Below, in pieces: positions 1 to 5,761 of a stretch of DNA of 9,876 nucleotides. The notes under the pieces were generated by a model. It was given only the letters and a program-made list of their open reading frames with translations. It ran no database searches and had not been told where the DNA came from. This DNA comes from DAOTVS01 sp034436375 (GTDB taxonomy: Bacteria; Chloroflexota; Anaerolineae; SpSt-313), in contig DAOTVS010000236.1 in NCBI GenBank assembly GCA_034436375.1, positions 1-9,876 of the forward strand, read 5' to 3'. Each line of letters begins with the position of its first letter. Within the stretch, counting starts at the first letter, position 1. A program made the position numbers and the translations under genes.

Positions 1-14
1 GATACAGCACGCTC

Positions 15-1082
15 TTATGGTAGCGGGCGCCCGATGACCAGGTGCTGCTGGAAGCTCTCCACAGGGATCTGCATCGCCTTGGCTTCGATGAGCACCGTGA
101 GATCATGGATCTCCATCTGGCCTAACAGGAGGTAGGCGAGGGGAATACCGATGTGGAAGGGATAACCGATAAAAGCCGCGTGGCACTCTTGCGCCAGGTC
201 TTGTTGGAGGCGCACCTCCAACTGCGCCAGCCCCTGCTCGGGCTGCTCAAAATAGGACCTCACGCTTGCTATGCCCGGGTAGACATGGGTAACGATGCCG
301 GCCATGTCGGCCCCCGCCGCGATGGCCCGCACATCCTCGTCTGCCAGACGATAGCCAAAGGGCAGAGTATAGTCGATGATCTCCTCTGCGGAGAGCTTGT
401 GGTAGACGCGGTAGCGGAGGGCCCACATCAGGTTGCTCATATCGATGAGCCGGCCTGCCAGGCGCAGCGCCCAATCCCGGTCGCGGCCCTTGAGCTGGTT
501 GATGCCGCGCCACAGCTGCCGCCAGTAGTCCAGGTCGAGAGCGACTTCCAGGGGGAAGAGGCTCTGCTCGGCTGTGTAGCGCTCCATGGCGTGCGCGAGG
601 GTGGGATAGTAGGACGTTTTGCGCAGCAGATCGACGGCGGCCGCCATGCTGCCGGCGCGCACCAGGGCCTCGATCGGCAGCAGCGTGTCCTTGCCCAGAG
701 GGAAGAGAAAGTAGCGCACATGGTCCCAAGAGTCGCCGATCATCAGGCCGCGCAGGGCGGCCTTGAGGTTATCGACCTCGAACTGCCGGTAGAGCTGCGC
801 CAACAGCGGCTGGGCGTGGCGAGGGGCCAGGCGGATGATGGCGCTGAAGACCTGGGCCAGGCGCCCCTTGAGCTGATAGACCGCCCGCCGCGGGGAAAGG
901 GCAGCCTCCTCCACCGGCGCCAGGTGGGCGCCGTAGAGGGTGCCCCTGAGGATGCCAATGACAGCCGCATAATCTTTGGCTGCGTACAACCGCTCCCACA
1001 CTTCCGGCCCCAGCAAAGTGGAGCTGAATGCCCTGGCCCGCGCGTGTACGATGGAATACTGCGAGACGACTCCGAGGCTCAT
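15..1082 (-). CDS. V/A-type ATPase subunit C (central-stalk socket, AC39/NtpC family)
   Basis: This 355-residue protein matches subunit C of V/A-type ATPases. That subunit caps the membrane rotor ring and docks the central stalk (D/F) to it. The N-terminus has the family's pattern of a Tyr followed by a His-Ala-Arg-Ala-Arg-Ala segment and a Leu-Leu pair. The rest is helical, with repeated Leu/Tyr-rich blocks and a late 'GIPLAYLLLGQMEIHDLTVLIEAKA' type region, where the family usually has its Lys/Glu-rich end, cut here by a Pro. Length is normal for the family (about 330-360). I chose the ATG at 1082 because AGGA lies 10 nt upstream (1093-1096). The in-frame TTG at 1091 overlaps the stop of the preceding gene but has AGGA only 1 nt away. 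The gene follows the stalk subunit directly, and the operon should continue beyond the left edge. The family call is strong; whether the enzyme makes or hydrolyses ATP cannot be read here. Confidence 0.88.
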   Translation of the reverse strand: MSLGVVSQYSIVHARARAFSSTLLGPEVWERLYAAKDYAAVIGILRGTLYGAHLAPVEEAALSPRRAVYQLKGRLAQVFSAIIRLAPRHAQPLLAQLYRQFEVDNLKAALRGLMIGDSWDHVRYFLFPLGKDTLLPIEALVRAGSMAAAVDLLRKTSYYPTLAHAMERYTAEQSLFPLEVALDLDYWRQLWRGINQLKGRDRDWALRLAGRLIDMSNLMWALRYRVYHKLSAEEIIDYTLPFGYRLADEDVRAIAAGADMAGIVTHVYPGIASVRSYFEQPEQGLAQLEVRLQQDLAQECHAAFIGYPFHIGIPLAYLLLGQMEIHDLTVLIEAKAMQIPVESFQQHLVIGRPLP

Positions 1083-1087
1083 GGGGC

Positions 1088-1405
1088 TCAATTCCTACCG
1101 ATGATTTGTGCAAGCACATAGCTCACGGCCTGCGCCAAGTGATCCTTGGCCGTCGCTTCCATACGCCCAACCTCGACCTCAGTGGCGGCCAGGAGCCGCG
1201 CAGACCCATCGTCCGCTCTGGCCTGGGAAACGATCCGCTGGGCCTCGGCCTCGGCCTCGACCCGGGCCTGCCGCAGCAGGGCCTCGGCTTCCTGCTGCGC
1301 GCGGATCGGCAATTGCTCTTCCTCGCGGGCAGCCGCATCCTCGATAGCCTGAGCCTGGCTCTCAATATCGACAATCTGCCGAATCAGATCCTCATCCTGC
1401 CTCAA
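1088..1405 (-). CDS. V/A-type ATPase peripheral-stalk subunit G/H-like coiled coil
   Basis: This is a 105-residue, highly charged Ala/Glu/Arg/Gln-rich helix of the kind that forms the peripheral stalk of V/A-ATPases (NtpF/AhaH/subunit G) together with subunit E. Residues 10-75 are almost continuous coiled coil with Ala at core positions, interrupted by one Pro at residue 33. The C-terminal 30 residues are more hydrophobic and end in a Ile-Ile-Gly-Arg-Asn tail. The start is TTG at 1405, supported by GGAGG (1411-1415) 5 nt upstream. The stop TGA is 5 bases before the ATG of subunit C, so the two are probably translationally coupled. Because short coiled coils resemble one another, the call rests on composition, length and position next to subunit C more than on specific residues. 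Confidence 0.75.
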   Translation of the reverse strand: MRQDEDLIRQIVDIESQAQAIEDAAAREEEQLPIRAQQEAEALLRQARVEAEAEAQRIVSQARADDGSARLLAATEVEVGRMEATAKDHLAQAVSYVLAQIIGRN

Positions 1406-1443
1406 GCAATCCTCCAGTGGGCACTGCCGGCTATGTTCTGTTT

Positions 1444-2022
1444 CTATTTCCGTGTAACAGGCGCTGATGGGCCTAACCTGGCCTGCGAGGGCGCAGATTC
1501 CTGCAGGGACGAGAGGGCCACGAGCGCCGCTTGCGGCACCTGGCTATCGGGATGGACGCTTTCCAGGGCAGCCAGCACTGGGGCCAGTTGGTCGTGGAGT
1601 TCCCCTCGCGCCAAGTCGTGCAGCACATGGTGGGCGCCCTCGCGCCGCCAGACGGAGGTATCGCTCCCCATGAGTGCTCCCAAAAGGGCCGCCAATCCGC
1701 TGCGCCCCAAAGCAATCAGCCCTTCTGCAGCCAGCCAACGGATGTCTGCTTCATTGTCTTCCAAAGCAATCACCAGGGCGGGGGCGGCAATGGGGTCGCC
1801 AATCTCCGCCAGGGCCTTGGCCGCTTCCCAGCGCATGCGCTTGCTGGGGCTGCTGAGCCCAGCGATGAGAGCATACACAGCCGGCCGGCCGATCCTGACC
1901 AGCAACCGGCGTGCTTCGGTGCGTTCCATCCCATCAGGGCTGTGCAAGGCTGCGATCAAAGCTCTGACGGCAGGTCCCTGGTCCTCCCTGGCCGGGTCGC
2001 TGCCCGATCGTTCTTCCGCCAT
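1444..2022 (-). CDS. HEAT-repeat protein encoded at the head of the V/A-ATPase genes
   Basis: The 192-residue product is an alpha-solenoid of about five HEAT-like repeats, roughly at residues 17-46, 47-76, 79-108, 109-139 and 146-175. Repeats 2-3 show the typical PBS-lyase/HEAT pattern of paired helices with Ala-Leu-x-x-Ile-Gly-Asp-Pro turns (residues 70-78) and Arg-Trp-x-Ala-Ala-x-x-Leu segments. Such proteins usually act as protein-binding scaffolds, and no catalytic motif is visible. The start is the ATG at 2022, fixed by GGGAGGT (2027-2033) 4 nt upstream. The reading frame stays open to 2277 but would run into the upstream gene in another frame, so the extension is not used. The gap to the ATPase stalk gene is 38 bp and to the upstream receiver gene 52 bp, all co-directional, so one operon is likely. 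Its partner is unknown; the ATPase itself is one candidate (inference). Confidence 0.82.
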   Translation of the reverse strand: MAEERSGSDPAREDQGPAVRALIAALHSPDGMERTEARRLLVRIGRPAVYALIAGLSSPSKRMRWEAAKALAEIGDPIAAPALVIALEDNEADIRWLAAEGLIALGRSGLAALLGALMGSDTSVWRREGAHHVLHDLARGELHDQLAPVLAALESVHPDSQVPQAALVALSSLQESAPSQARLGPSAPVTRK

Positions 2023-2074
2023 TTCGACCTCCCAACGCGCCATCCATACTGGCACAGTACGCCTCTTTGCCTCT

Positions 2075-2509
2075 TCATGGCAGCAGCCTGCCAACAGTGG
2101 CTGTGAGCCTGGAGGCCGGGAAACCTTTGAGCAGCACCATGTCGGCCCCCGCGGCCTCTGCCCATTTCTGCTGTTGCACATCGTTGGCCAAGAGAATGCT
2201 GCGCACGGCGTATGCTCGCGCGCTGAGCTGGCGCAGCAGGTGCTGGACTTCGTCGCCAGGAAGGTCAAGGTCGACAAACAGCAGGGCAGGGTGATAACAC
2301 TCGATCGCGACCCAGGCGGCCTGGATGCTATCGACCTGGATGACCCGCAGCCGAGGCATGGTAGCCAGCAGGGCTTGCAGGCTGTTGCGCAGCGAGCAGG
2401 GCTCAGCCACGATCAACACCCAGATGCCGCCTCTCACTATGCCGTTCTCTGCCGCAATGCTCTCCATTTGATTCACTGGGCCATCCGCATCCACTCTGAT
2501 AGCGCTCAT
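2075..2509 (-). CDS. Stand-alone, partly degenerate response-regulator receiver protein
   Basis: This 144-residue protein is a single CheY-like receiver domain (residues about 29-143) with no output domain. The beta-1 strand ends in Val-Ala-Glu-Pro (34-37), so the usual Asp-Asp pair is Ala-Glu. The phosphoacceptor position is kept as Asp80 in a Phe-Val-Asp-Leu-Asp-Leu-Pro motif. The conserved Thr/Ser appears to be Ala108. The invariant Lys is kept as Lys128 in Leu-Leu-Lys-Gly. Phosphorylation is therefore possible but doubtful, and it may be a pseudo-receiver. I chose ATG 2509 because a perfect TATAAT (2535-2540) sits just upstream and would place the transcript start about 20 nt before it; the longer ATG at 2563 would lie upstream of that promoter. 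No good Shine-Dalgarno is visible, and ATG 2467 is a third option. It heads the operon with the HEAT and ATPase genes. Confidence 0.72.
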   Translation of the reverse strand: MSAIRVDADGPVNQMESIAAENGIVRGGIWVLIVAEPCSLRNSLQALLATMPRLRVIQVDSIQAAWVAIECYHPALLFVDLDLPGDEVQHLLRQLSARAYAVRSILLANDVQQQKWAEAAGADMVLLKGFPASRLTATVGRLLP

Positions 2510-2534
2510 GCAGGCATCGATCCGCGTTCTGACT

Positions 2535-2540
2535 ATTATA
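2535..2540 (-). promoter_or_regulatory. Perfect -10 hexamer upstream of the receiver/HEAT/ATPase operon
   Basis: The minus strand reads TATAAT here, about 26 bases before the ATG at 2509. The expected -35 region (about 2558-2563) reads ATGCGC and is poor. A good TTGACT lies at 2589-2594 but is too far away to pair with this -10; at 17-bp spacing it pairs only with TATTCC (2566-2571). Either arrangement would drive the ATPase operon separately from the kinase unit. The site is suggestive only. Confidence 0.35.
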
Positions 2541-2591
2541 GCGCGCAACGGGCGGCAGCGCATCGGGAATAATGCGCAATTTGGAATAAGT

Positions 2592-2616
2592 CAAGGCCGC
2601 CTTTTTGGCGGCCTTG
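2592..2616 (-). terminator. 10-bp-stem hairpin, candidate terminator of the kinase/regulator unit
   Basis: CAAGGCCGCC (2592-2601) and GGCGGCCTTG (2607-2616) are perfect inverted repeats around a five-base loop (T on the plus strand). The hairpin lies about 47 bases past the stop of the response regulator and before the receiver gene, as expected for an end-of-operon terminator. Reading the minus strand, the sequence after the stem is ACTTATTCC, which is only moderately T-rich, so it may be a leaky terminator or an attenuator rather than a strong intrinsic one. The distal end of the stem overlaps the TTGACT element at 2589-2594. Confidence 0.55.
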
Positions 2617-2662
2617 GCTCGGTATAAATGCCTGTTGATATACGTAGAATGGCGTAGCGCGT

Positions 2663-3319
2663 CTAGCTCTGATCCAGGCTGGTCAGTCCTTCCCGCAGCG
2701 CGTAGAGGGCTGCCTGCGTGCGATTGGCCAGATGCAGCTTGCCTAGAATATTACTGACATGGGTGCCTACTGTGCGCTCGGCAACCATCAACCTTTGGGC
2801 AATCTCCTGGTTGCTGAGGCCCTGGGCGACCAGGCGCAGAACCTCCACCTCACGCTCCGTCAAGGGGTCTGCAGTGGGGGGCAGGTCTGATGGCCGGCTG
2901 AGCTCATGAATGACCCGGAAGGCGATGGTGGGGTGCAGAGAGGCCCTGCCCTGGTAGACATCGCGGATGGCCTGTATGAGTTCCAGCGGTGGCGAATCTT
3001 TGAGCAGGTAGCCTACCGCGCCGGCCTTGATGGCGGGAAAGACTTTTTCGTCTTCGGCAAAACTGGTGAGAACCAGGATACGGGCAGCGGGGTCCTCGCC
3101 CTTGATGGCCTTGATGGCGGCAATCCCATCGACGTGTGGCATGACGATATCCATCAGGATGACATCGGGGTGCAGGGCGCGCGCCTGGGCTATCGCTTCG
3201 GCGCCGTCTGCCGCCTGCCCCACCAGTTCCATGTCGGGTTTGGTTTCGATCAGGGCGCGCAAACCCTCACGCACAATGGCATGATCATCAGCAATCAGAA
3301 TACGGATCGGATCGGTCAC
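2663..3319 (-). CDS. NarL/LuxR-family two-component response regulator
   Basis: The 218-residue protein is a complete NarL-type regulator. An N-terminal receiver (residues about 5-122) has Asp11-Asp12, phosphoacceptor Asp57 in Leu-Met-Asp-Ile-Val-Met-Pro, Thr85 and Lys107. A short linker follows, then a LuxR-type helix-turn-helix (about 153-208) with the signature Leu-Thr-x-Arg-Glu-x-Glu-Val-Leu, the Leu-Ser-Asn-Gln-Glu-Ile-Ala segment and Val-Gly-Thr-His-Val-Ser-Asn-Ile. All residues for phosphotransfer and DNA binding are intact. The start is GTG at 3319, with GAGG of the kinase's last codons as Shine-Dalgarno 9 nt upstream. Only one base separates it from the kinase stop, so the pair is translationally coupled and presumably cognate. 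The target genes are not known; the promoters within this window are candidates (inference). Confidence 0.95.
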   Translation of the reverse strand: MTDPIRILIADDHAIVREGLRALIETKPDMELVGQAADGAEAIAQARALHPDVILMDIVMPHVDGIAAIKAIKGEDPAARILVLTSFAEDEKVFPAIKAGAVGYLLKDSPPLELIQAIRDVYQGRASLHPTIAFRVIHELSRPSDLPPTADPLTEREVEVLRLVAQGLSNQEIAQRLMVAERTVGTHVSNILGKLHLANRTQAALYALREGLTSLDQS

Positions 3320-3320
3320 C

Positions 3321-5423
3321 TCAAAACACCTCTTCAGGTTCGCCTCGATGTGCGGCTGCGCCGCCGGTGATATGGATTTGCGCCAACACTCTTGTGCCCT
3401 GGCCGGGGGCAGATTGGATGGTCAGAGAGCCGCCCAAGCGCTCTGCCCGTTCCCTCATGGTCATCAGACCCAGCCCCCCGATCTCGCGGACGGCGTCCGG
3501 GGAAAAGCCGCGGCCGTCATCGACAATCTCCAGCTCGACATCCCCGTCGCTTGCCCGCAGGTAGACGGTTACGGACCCCGCCGCTGCGTGTTTGAGCGCG
3601 TTGTTCAGGGCCTCCTGCGCAATGTAGTAGAGCACCTCCTCGATGGCGACAGGGAGCGCGATGGATGGCTCTGCCACCAGGCGGGCTTCTACACCGGCGC
3701 GTTTCTCCACCGCATTCAACCTGTGATGCAGTGCCCCCACGAGGCCATCCTGTTGCAGGTCGGCCGGGCGCAGCTCATAGACCAGGAGCCGCATATCCTT
3801 GAGCGATTGCTGGGCGGCCTCGCTGATGTGGAGCAAGTTCTCCTTCACGCGGCCCAAGTCGCCCGCCCCGGTCCACTCTAATGCGGCCTGGGCGAAAAGG
3901 GTGAGGCTGTACAGCGATTGGGTGACCGAGTCGTGCAATGCTCGGGCCAGACGCTGTCGCTCCTCCAGGGTGGCTTTGCCCCGGGTTTCCTCGAACAACC
4001 GGCAGTTATCGACCGCCACCGCTGCCTGGCCGGCCAGAGTTGTCAGCAGCGAAAGGTCCGCTGGTGTAAAGGCGGCCTGCTGGCTGACGCTGGCGAGCAC
4101 GATCACGCCGATAGCCGTGTCGCGGCAGCGCAGGGGCGCCAGGACTGCCGATTGGGCGGGCCTGTGGCCGCCGTTGAGATCCAAGATGTGGCTCGGTATG
4201 GGTCCTGGCTCAGAGATGAGCATGGACTCCCCATTGAGCACCGACCAGAGCAAGGGCTGCTCGTGGCGCCCAAAGGACGCGGGCTCTGCGCCGGTGTGAT
4301 CATAGCCTACCTGCGCCATGACGCGGATCTCGTTGCCTTCGTCGTTGAGCAGCAACACAGCCCCCCGCTCCGCTGCTGGCGTGGCTTCCATGGCGGCCGC
4401 CAGGAGGTCTTTGAGGAGCTGCCCCATCTGCAACGTCCCGGTGAGGGCCGCAGTCGCCCGCGCCAGGGCCTCGGCATGGCGTCGCCGTTTCCTCTGCTCG
4501 GCGACAAAGCCCGCATTGCGAATGGCGATGGCCGCCTGGGTGGCCAAAAGGCTGAGCAGCTGCGTGTCGGCGGGGCCAAAAGCCCGGGGTGTGCTGTGGA
4601 TCACGTTGAGCACCCCCATAAAGTCCTTGCCCCAGCTGATGGGCACGCCGAGCGCCGAAGCAATGGGGCGGCCATCATATTGCGCGATCCGTCCGGCCCA
4701 GTGCTGATAGTCGTCGACGACGAGGGGGCCTCCCAGCTCCCACACCTTGCCGGCCAGCCCCTGGCCTCGTGACAGCGACCGGGCCGTCAGGATTTCGGCA
4801 TTGATGCCGACGGCCCATACCAGGGCATCCTGTTCCGGCTTGTAGAGGTACAGCGCCCCCGCGTCCACATTCAGCAGACGGACGGCTTGAGACACGATGG
4901 AGTGGAGCAACAGATCGAGATCGAGCTCGGCAACCAACTGCAGCCCGACTTGGCGCAGGGCTTCCATCTGGGCTGTCCTCTGCTGGGCCTCTCGCCGGGC
5001 CTGCTCGAGCTCGGTGACATCCTCGAAAACGCCGACAGCGCCGCTGATCCGCCCGTGGGTATCGCGGATGGGCGCCGAGCTGGCCAAAAGGTCGCGCCGG
5101 TGGCCGTTGGGTAGGAACATGGCCATTTCCTGGCCCGTTGTCCTCTCGCCGTACAAGGCGGAGCGTGCCAGAGGCAAATCCTGCGGGTGGCAGGGCGTGC
5201 CGTCGGGGTGGCAGATTCCCAGCCCGGTGAGGCTCTGCAGCTCTTGCCCATCGGGAATGGGGGGCTTGTAGAGCCAATGGGCGGCCGAGTTGGTCAGCAC
5301 AACCCGGCACTCACGGTCGACGACAATGATGGCCTCGGGGGCATTTTCGATGATTGCCCTCAAGCTCCACTCGGACTCTCGCAGGGTCTCGTGTTGGCGC
5401 TCGCTGGCTTCGTTGGTTGCCAC
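3321..5423 (-). CDS. Soluble PAS-GAF-GAF sensor histidine kinase (HisKA_3/NarX-like)
   Basis: From the GTG at 5423 the product has 700 residues: PAS (about 18-135), GAF 1 (about 160-300), GAF 2 (about 325-473), a HisKA_3 dimerisation and phosphoacceptor domain with His497 in the motif Leu-His-Asp-Ser-Val-Thr-Gln, and a HATPase_c domain. The last has the N box Glu-Ala-Leu-Asn-Asn-Ala-Leu-Lys-His (604-612), the G1 motif Asp-Asp-Gly-Arg-Gly-Phe (635-640) and a G2 stretch Gly-Gly-Leu-Gly-Leu (649-653). No membrane segment is visible, so it should sense an internal cue. The PAS has an unusual Cys-His pair repeat, with C71 H72 and C78 H79. The GTG is preferred over an in-frame ATG at 5540 (739 residues): it has GGGAGGGAGAG 8 nt upstream, and the 39 extra codons match no domain and are poorer in GC at third positions. 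It is the partner of the adjacent regulator. Confidence 0.93.
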   Translation of the reverse strand: MATNEASERQHETLRESEWSLRAIIENAPEAIIVVDRECRVVLTNSAAHWLYKPPIPDGQELQSLTGLGICHPDGTPCHPQDLPLARSALYGERTTGQEMAMFLPNGHRRDLLASSAPIRDTHGRISGAVGVFEDVTELEQARREAQQRTAQMEALRQVGLQLVAELDLDLLLHSIVSQAVRLLNVDAGALYLYKPEQDALVWAVGINAEILTARSLSRGQGLAGKVWELGGPLVVDDYQHWAGRIAQYDGRPIASALGVPISWGKDFMGVLNVIHSTPRAFGPADTQLLSLLATQAAIAIRNAGFVAEQRKRRRHAEALARATAALTGTLQMGQLLKDLLAAAMEATPAAERGAVLLLNDEGNEIRVMAQVGYDHTGAEPASFGRHEQPLLWSVLNGESMLISEPGPIPSHILDLNGGHRPAQSAVLAPLRCRDTAIGVIVLASVSQQAAFTPADLSLLTTLAGQAAVAVDNCRLFEETRGKATLEERQRLARALHDSVTQSLYSLTLFAQAALEWTGAGDLGRVKENLLHISEAAQQSLKDMRLLVYELRPADLQQDGLVGALHHRLNAVEKRAGVEARLVAEPSIALPVAIEEVLYYIAQEALNNALKHAAAGSVTVYLRASDGDVELEIVDDGRGFSPDAVREIGGLGLMTMRERAERLGGSLTIQSAPGQGTRVLAQIHITGGAAAHRGEPEEVF

Positions 5424-5431
5424 GCGAAAAA

Positions 5432-5442
5432 CTCTCCCTCCC
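5432..5442 (-). promoter_or_regulatory. Strong Shine-Dalgarno that decides the kinase start
   Basis: The minus strand reads GGGAGGGAGAG here, followed by eight bases and GTG at 5423. The alternative starts are weaker: ATG 5540 has no purine-rich site near it, ATG 5498 has GAGG only three bases away, and ATG 5480 has none. Confidence 0.6.
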
Positions 5443-5613
5443 GTAGCTTTCCAGGTGATGCTAACGCCTGTGCGGCGCATGGCTGGTAACACGGCCATAA
5501 CCCTCAGCGCCACCTTACGAATGCACTTGTCTGTGGCCATGGCGGCGCAGAGGGCCTTGCCCTGGCGTCAATGCCTCGATCTCTGCAGCGGTAGGCGATC
5601 GAGGCCAATTTGC

Positions 5614-5629
5614 CGGCCTGTACAGGCCG
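5614..5629. promoter_or_regulatory. Perfect 16-bp palindrome, candidate operator at the kinase transcription start
   Basis: The sequence CGGCCTGTACAGGCCG equals its own reverse complement. Counting from the -10 box at 5638-5643, transcription on the minus strand should begin near 5631, so the palindrome covers about +2 to +17. A dimeric repressor bound here would block initiation or escape. Alternatively it could only form a short hairpin at the 5' end of the mRNA. It does not resemble a NarL heptamer pair, so binding by the adjacent regulator is not implied. Confidence 0.5.
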
Positions 5630-5637
5630 CTACTTTC

Positions 5638-5665
5638 ATTATACAATACCTGCGCCATTCGGCAA
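5638..5665 (-). promoter_or_regulatory. Sigma70-like promoter for the histidine kinase/response regulator unit
   Basis: On the minus strand, TTGCCG (5660-5665) is followed after 16 bases by a perfect TATAAT (5638-5643). The predicted start of transcription is about 5631, giving a leader of about 207 nt to the GTG at 5423 or about 90 nt to the ATG at 5540. The position upstream of the kinase and the perfect -10 support it; the -35 matches the consensus at four of six positions. Confidence 0.65.
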
Positions 5666-5696
5666 CATGCCGGTTTGGAGTTGGGAGAGCATGGGG

Positions 5697-5738
5697 TGTT
5701 GACGGGGGCGGGGGTTTCGCGTAGGATAACGGTCAACA
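5697..5738. repeat. 7-bp inverted repeat flanking the plus-strand promoter
   Basis: TGTTGAC (5697-5703) and GTCAACA (5732-5738) are perfect inverted copies separated by 28 bases. The left copy includes most of the -35 box and the right copy covers the predicted transcription start. The arms are about 35 bp apart centre to centre. A pair this short can arise by chance, so it is only a candidate operator pair. Confidence 0.3.
5699..5727 (+). promoter_or_regulatory. Candidate sigma70-like promoter for the GNAT-yraN-miaA operon
   Basis: TTGACG (5699-5704), a 17-base G-rich spacer and TAGGAT (5722-5727) form a reasonable -35/-10 pair. Transcription would start near 5734, 28 bases before the ATG at 5762. 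It diverges from the kinase promoter, and the two -35 boxes are about 34 bases apart. Confidence 0.55.
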
Positions 5739-5761
5739 GCAGGCTTATATGGGGGCAGAGG

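Larger units (their letters stand above)
5424..5761. other. Divergent regulatory region between the kinase unit and the plus-strand operon
   Basis: This 338-base stretch contains no convincing gene if the kinase starts at 5423 and the acetyltransferase at 5762. It holds the kinase promoter (5638-5665), the palindrome at its start site (5614-5629), the plus-strand promoter (5699-5727) with a flanking inverted repeat (5697-5738), and a predicted leader of about 207 nt for the kinase transcript. I see no riboswitch, tRNA or terminator in it. If the kinase instead starts at ATG 5540, the non-coding part shrinks to about 220 bases. Confidence 0.6.

Noticed and set aside
2023..2277. N-terminal extension of the HEAT-repeat frame
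   Set aside because: It overlaps the receiver gene in another frame on the same strand, lacks domain similarity, and a strong GGGAGGT site marks the ATG at 2022.
1028..2572. Long open frame on the plus strand (514 codons) opposite the ATPase, HEAT and receiver genes
   Set aside because: Its translation has no domain, is rich in low-complexity Ser/Arg/Pro stretches and lies antisense to four genes with clear family matches. High GC routinely leaves such frames open.
3918..4772. Plus-strand frame (284 codons) inside the kinase gene
   Set aside because: It is antisense to intact GAF domains and shows no conserved motif.
5675..5761. Upstream ATG start for the acetyltransferase
   Set aside because: The predicted promoter would start transcription near 5734, downstream of that ATG, and the extra 29 residues show no conserved pattern.
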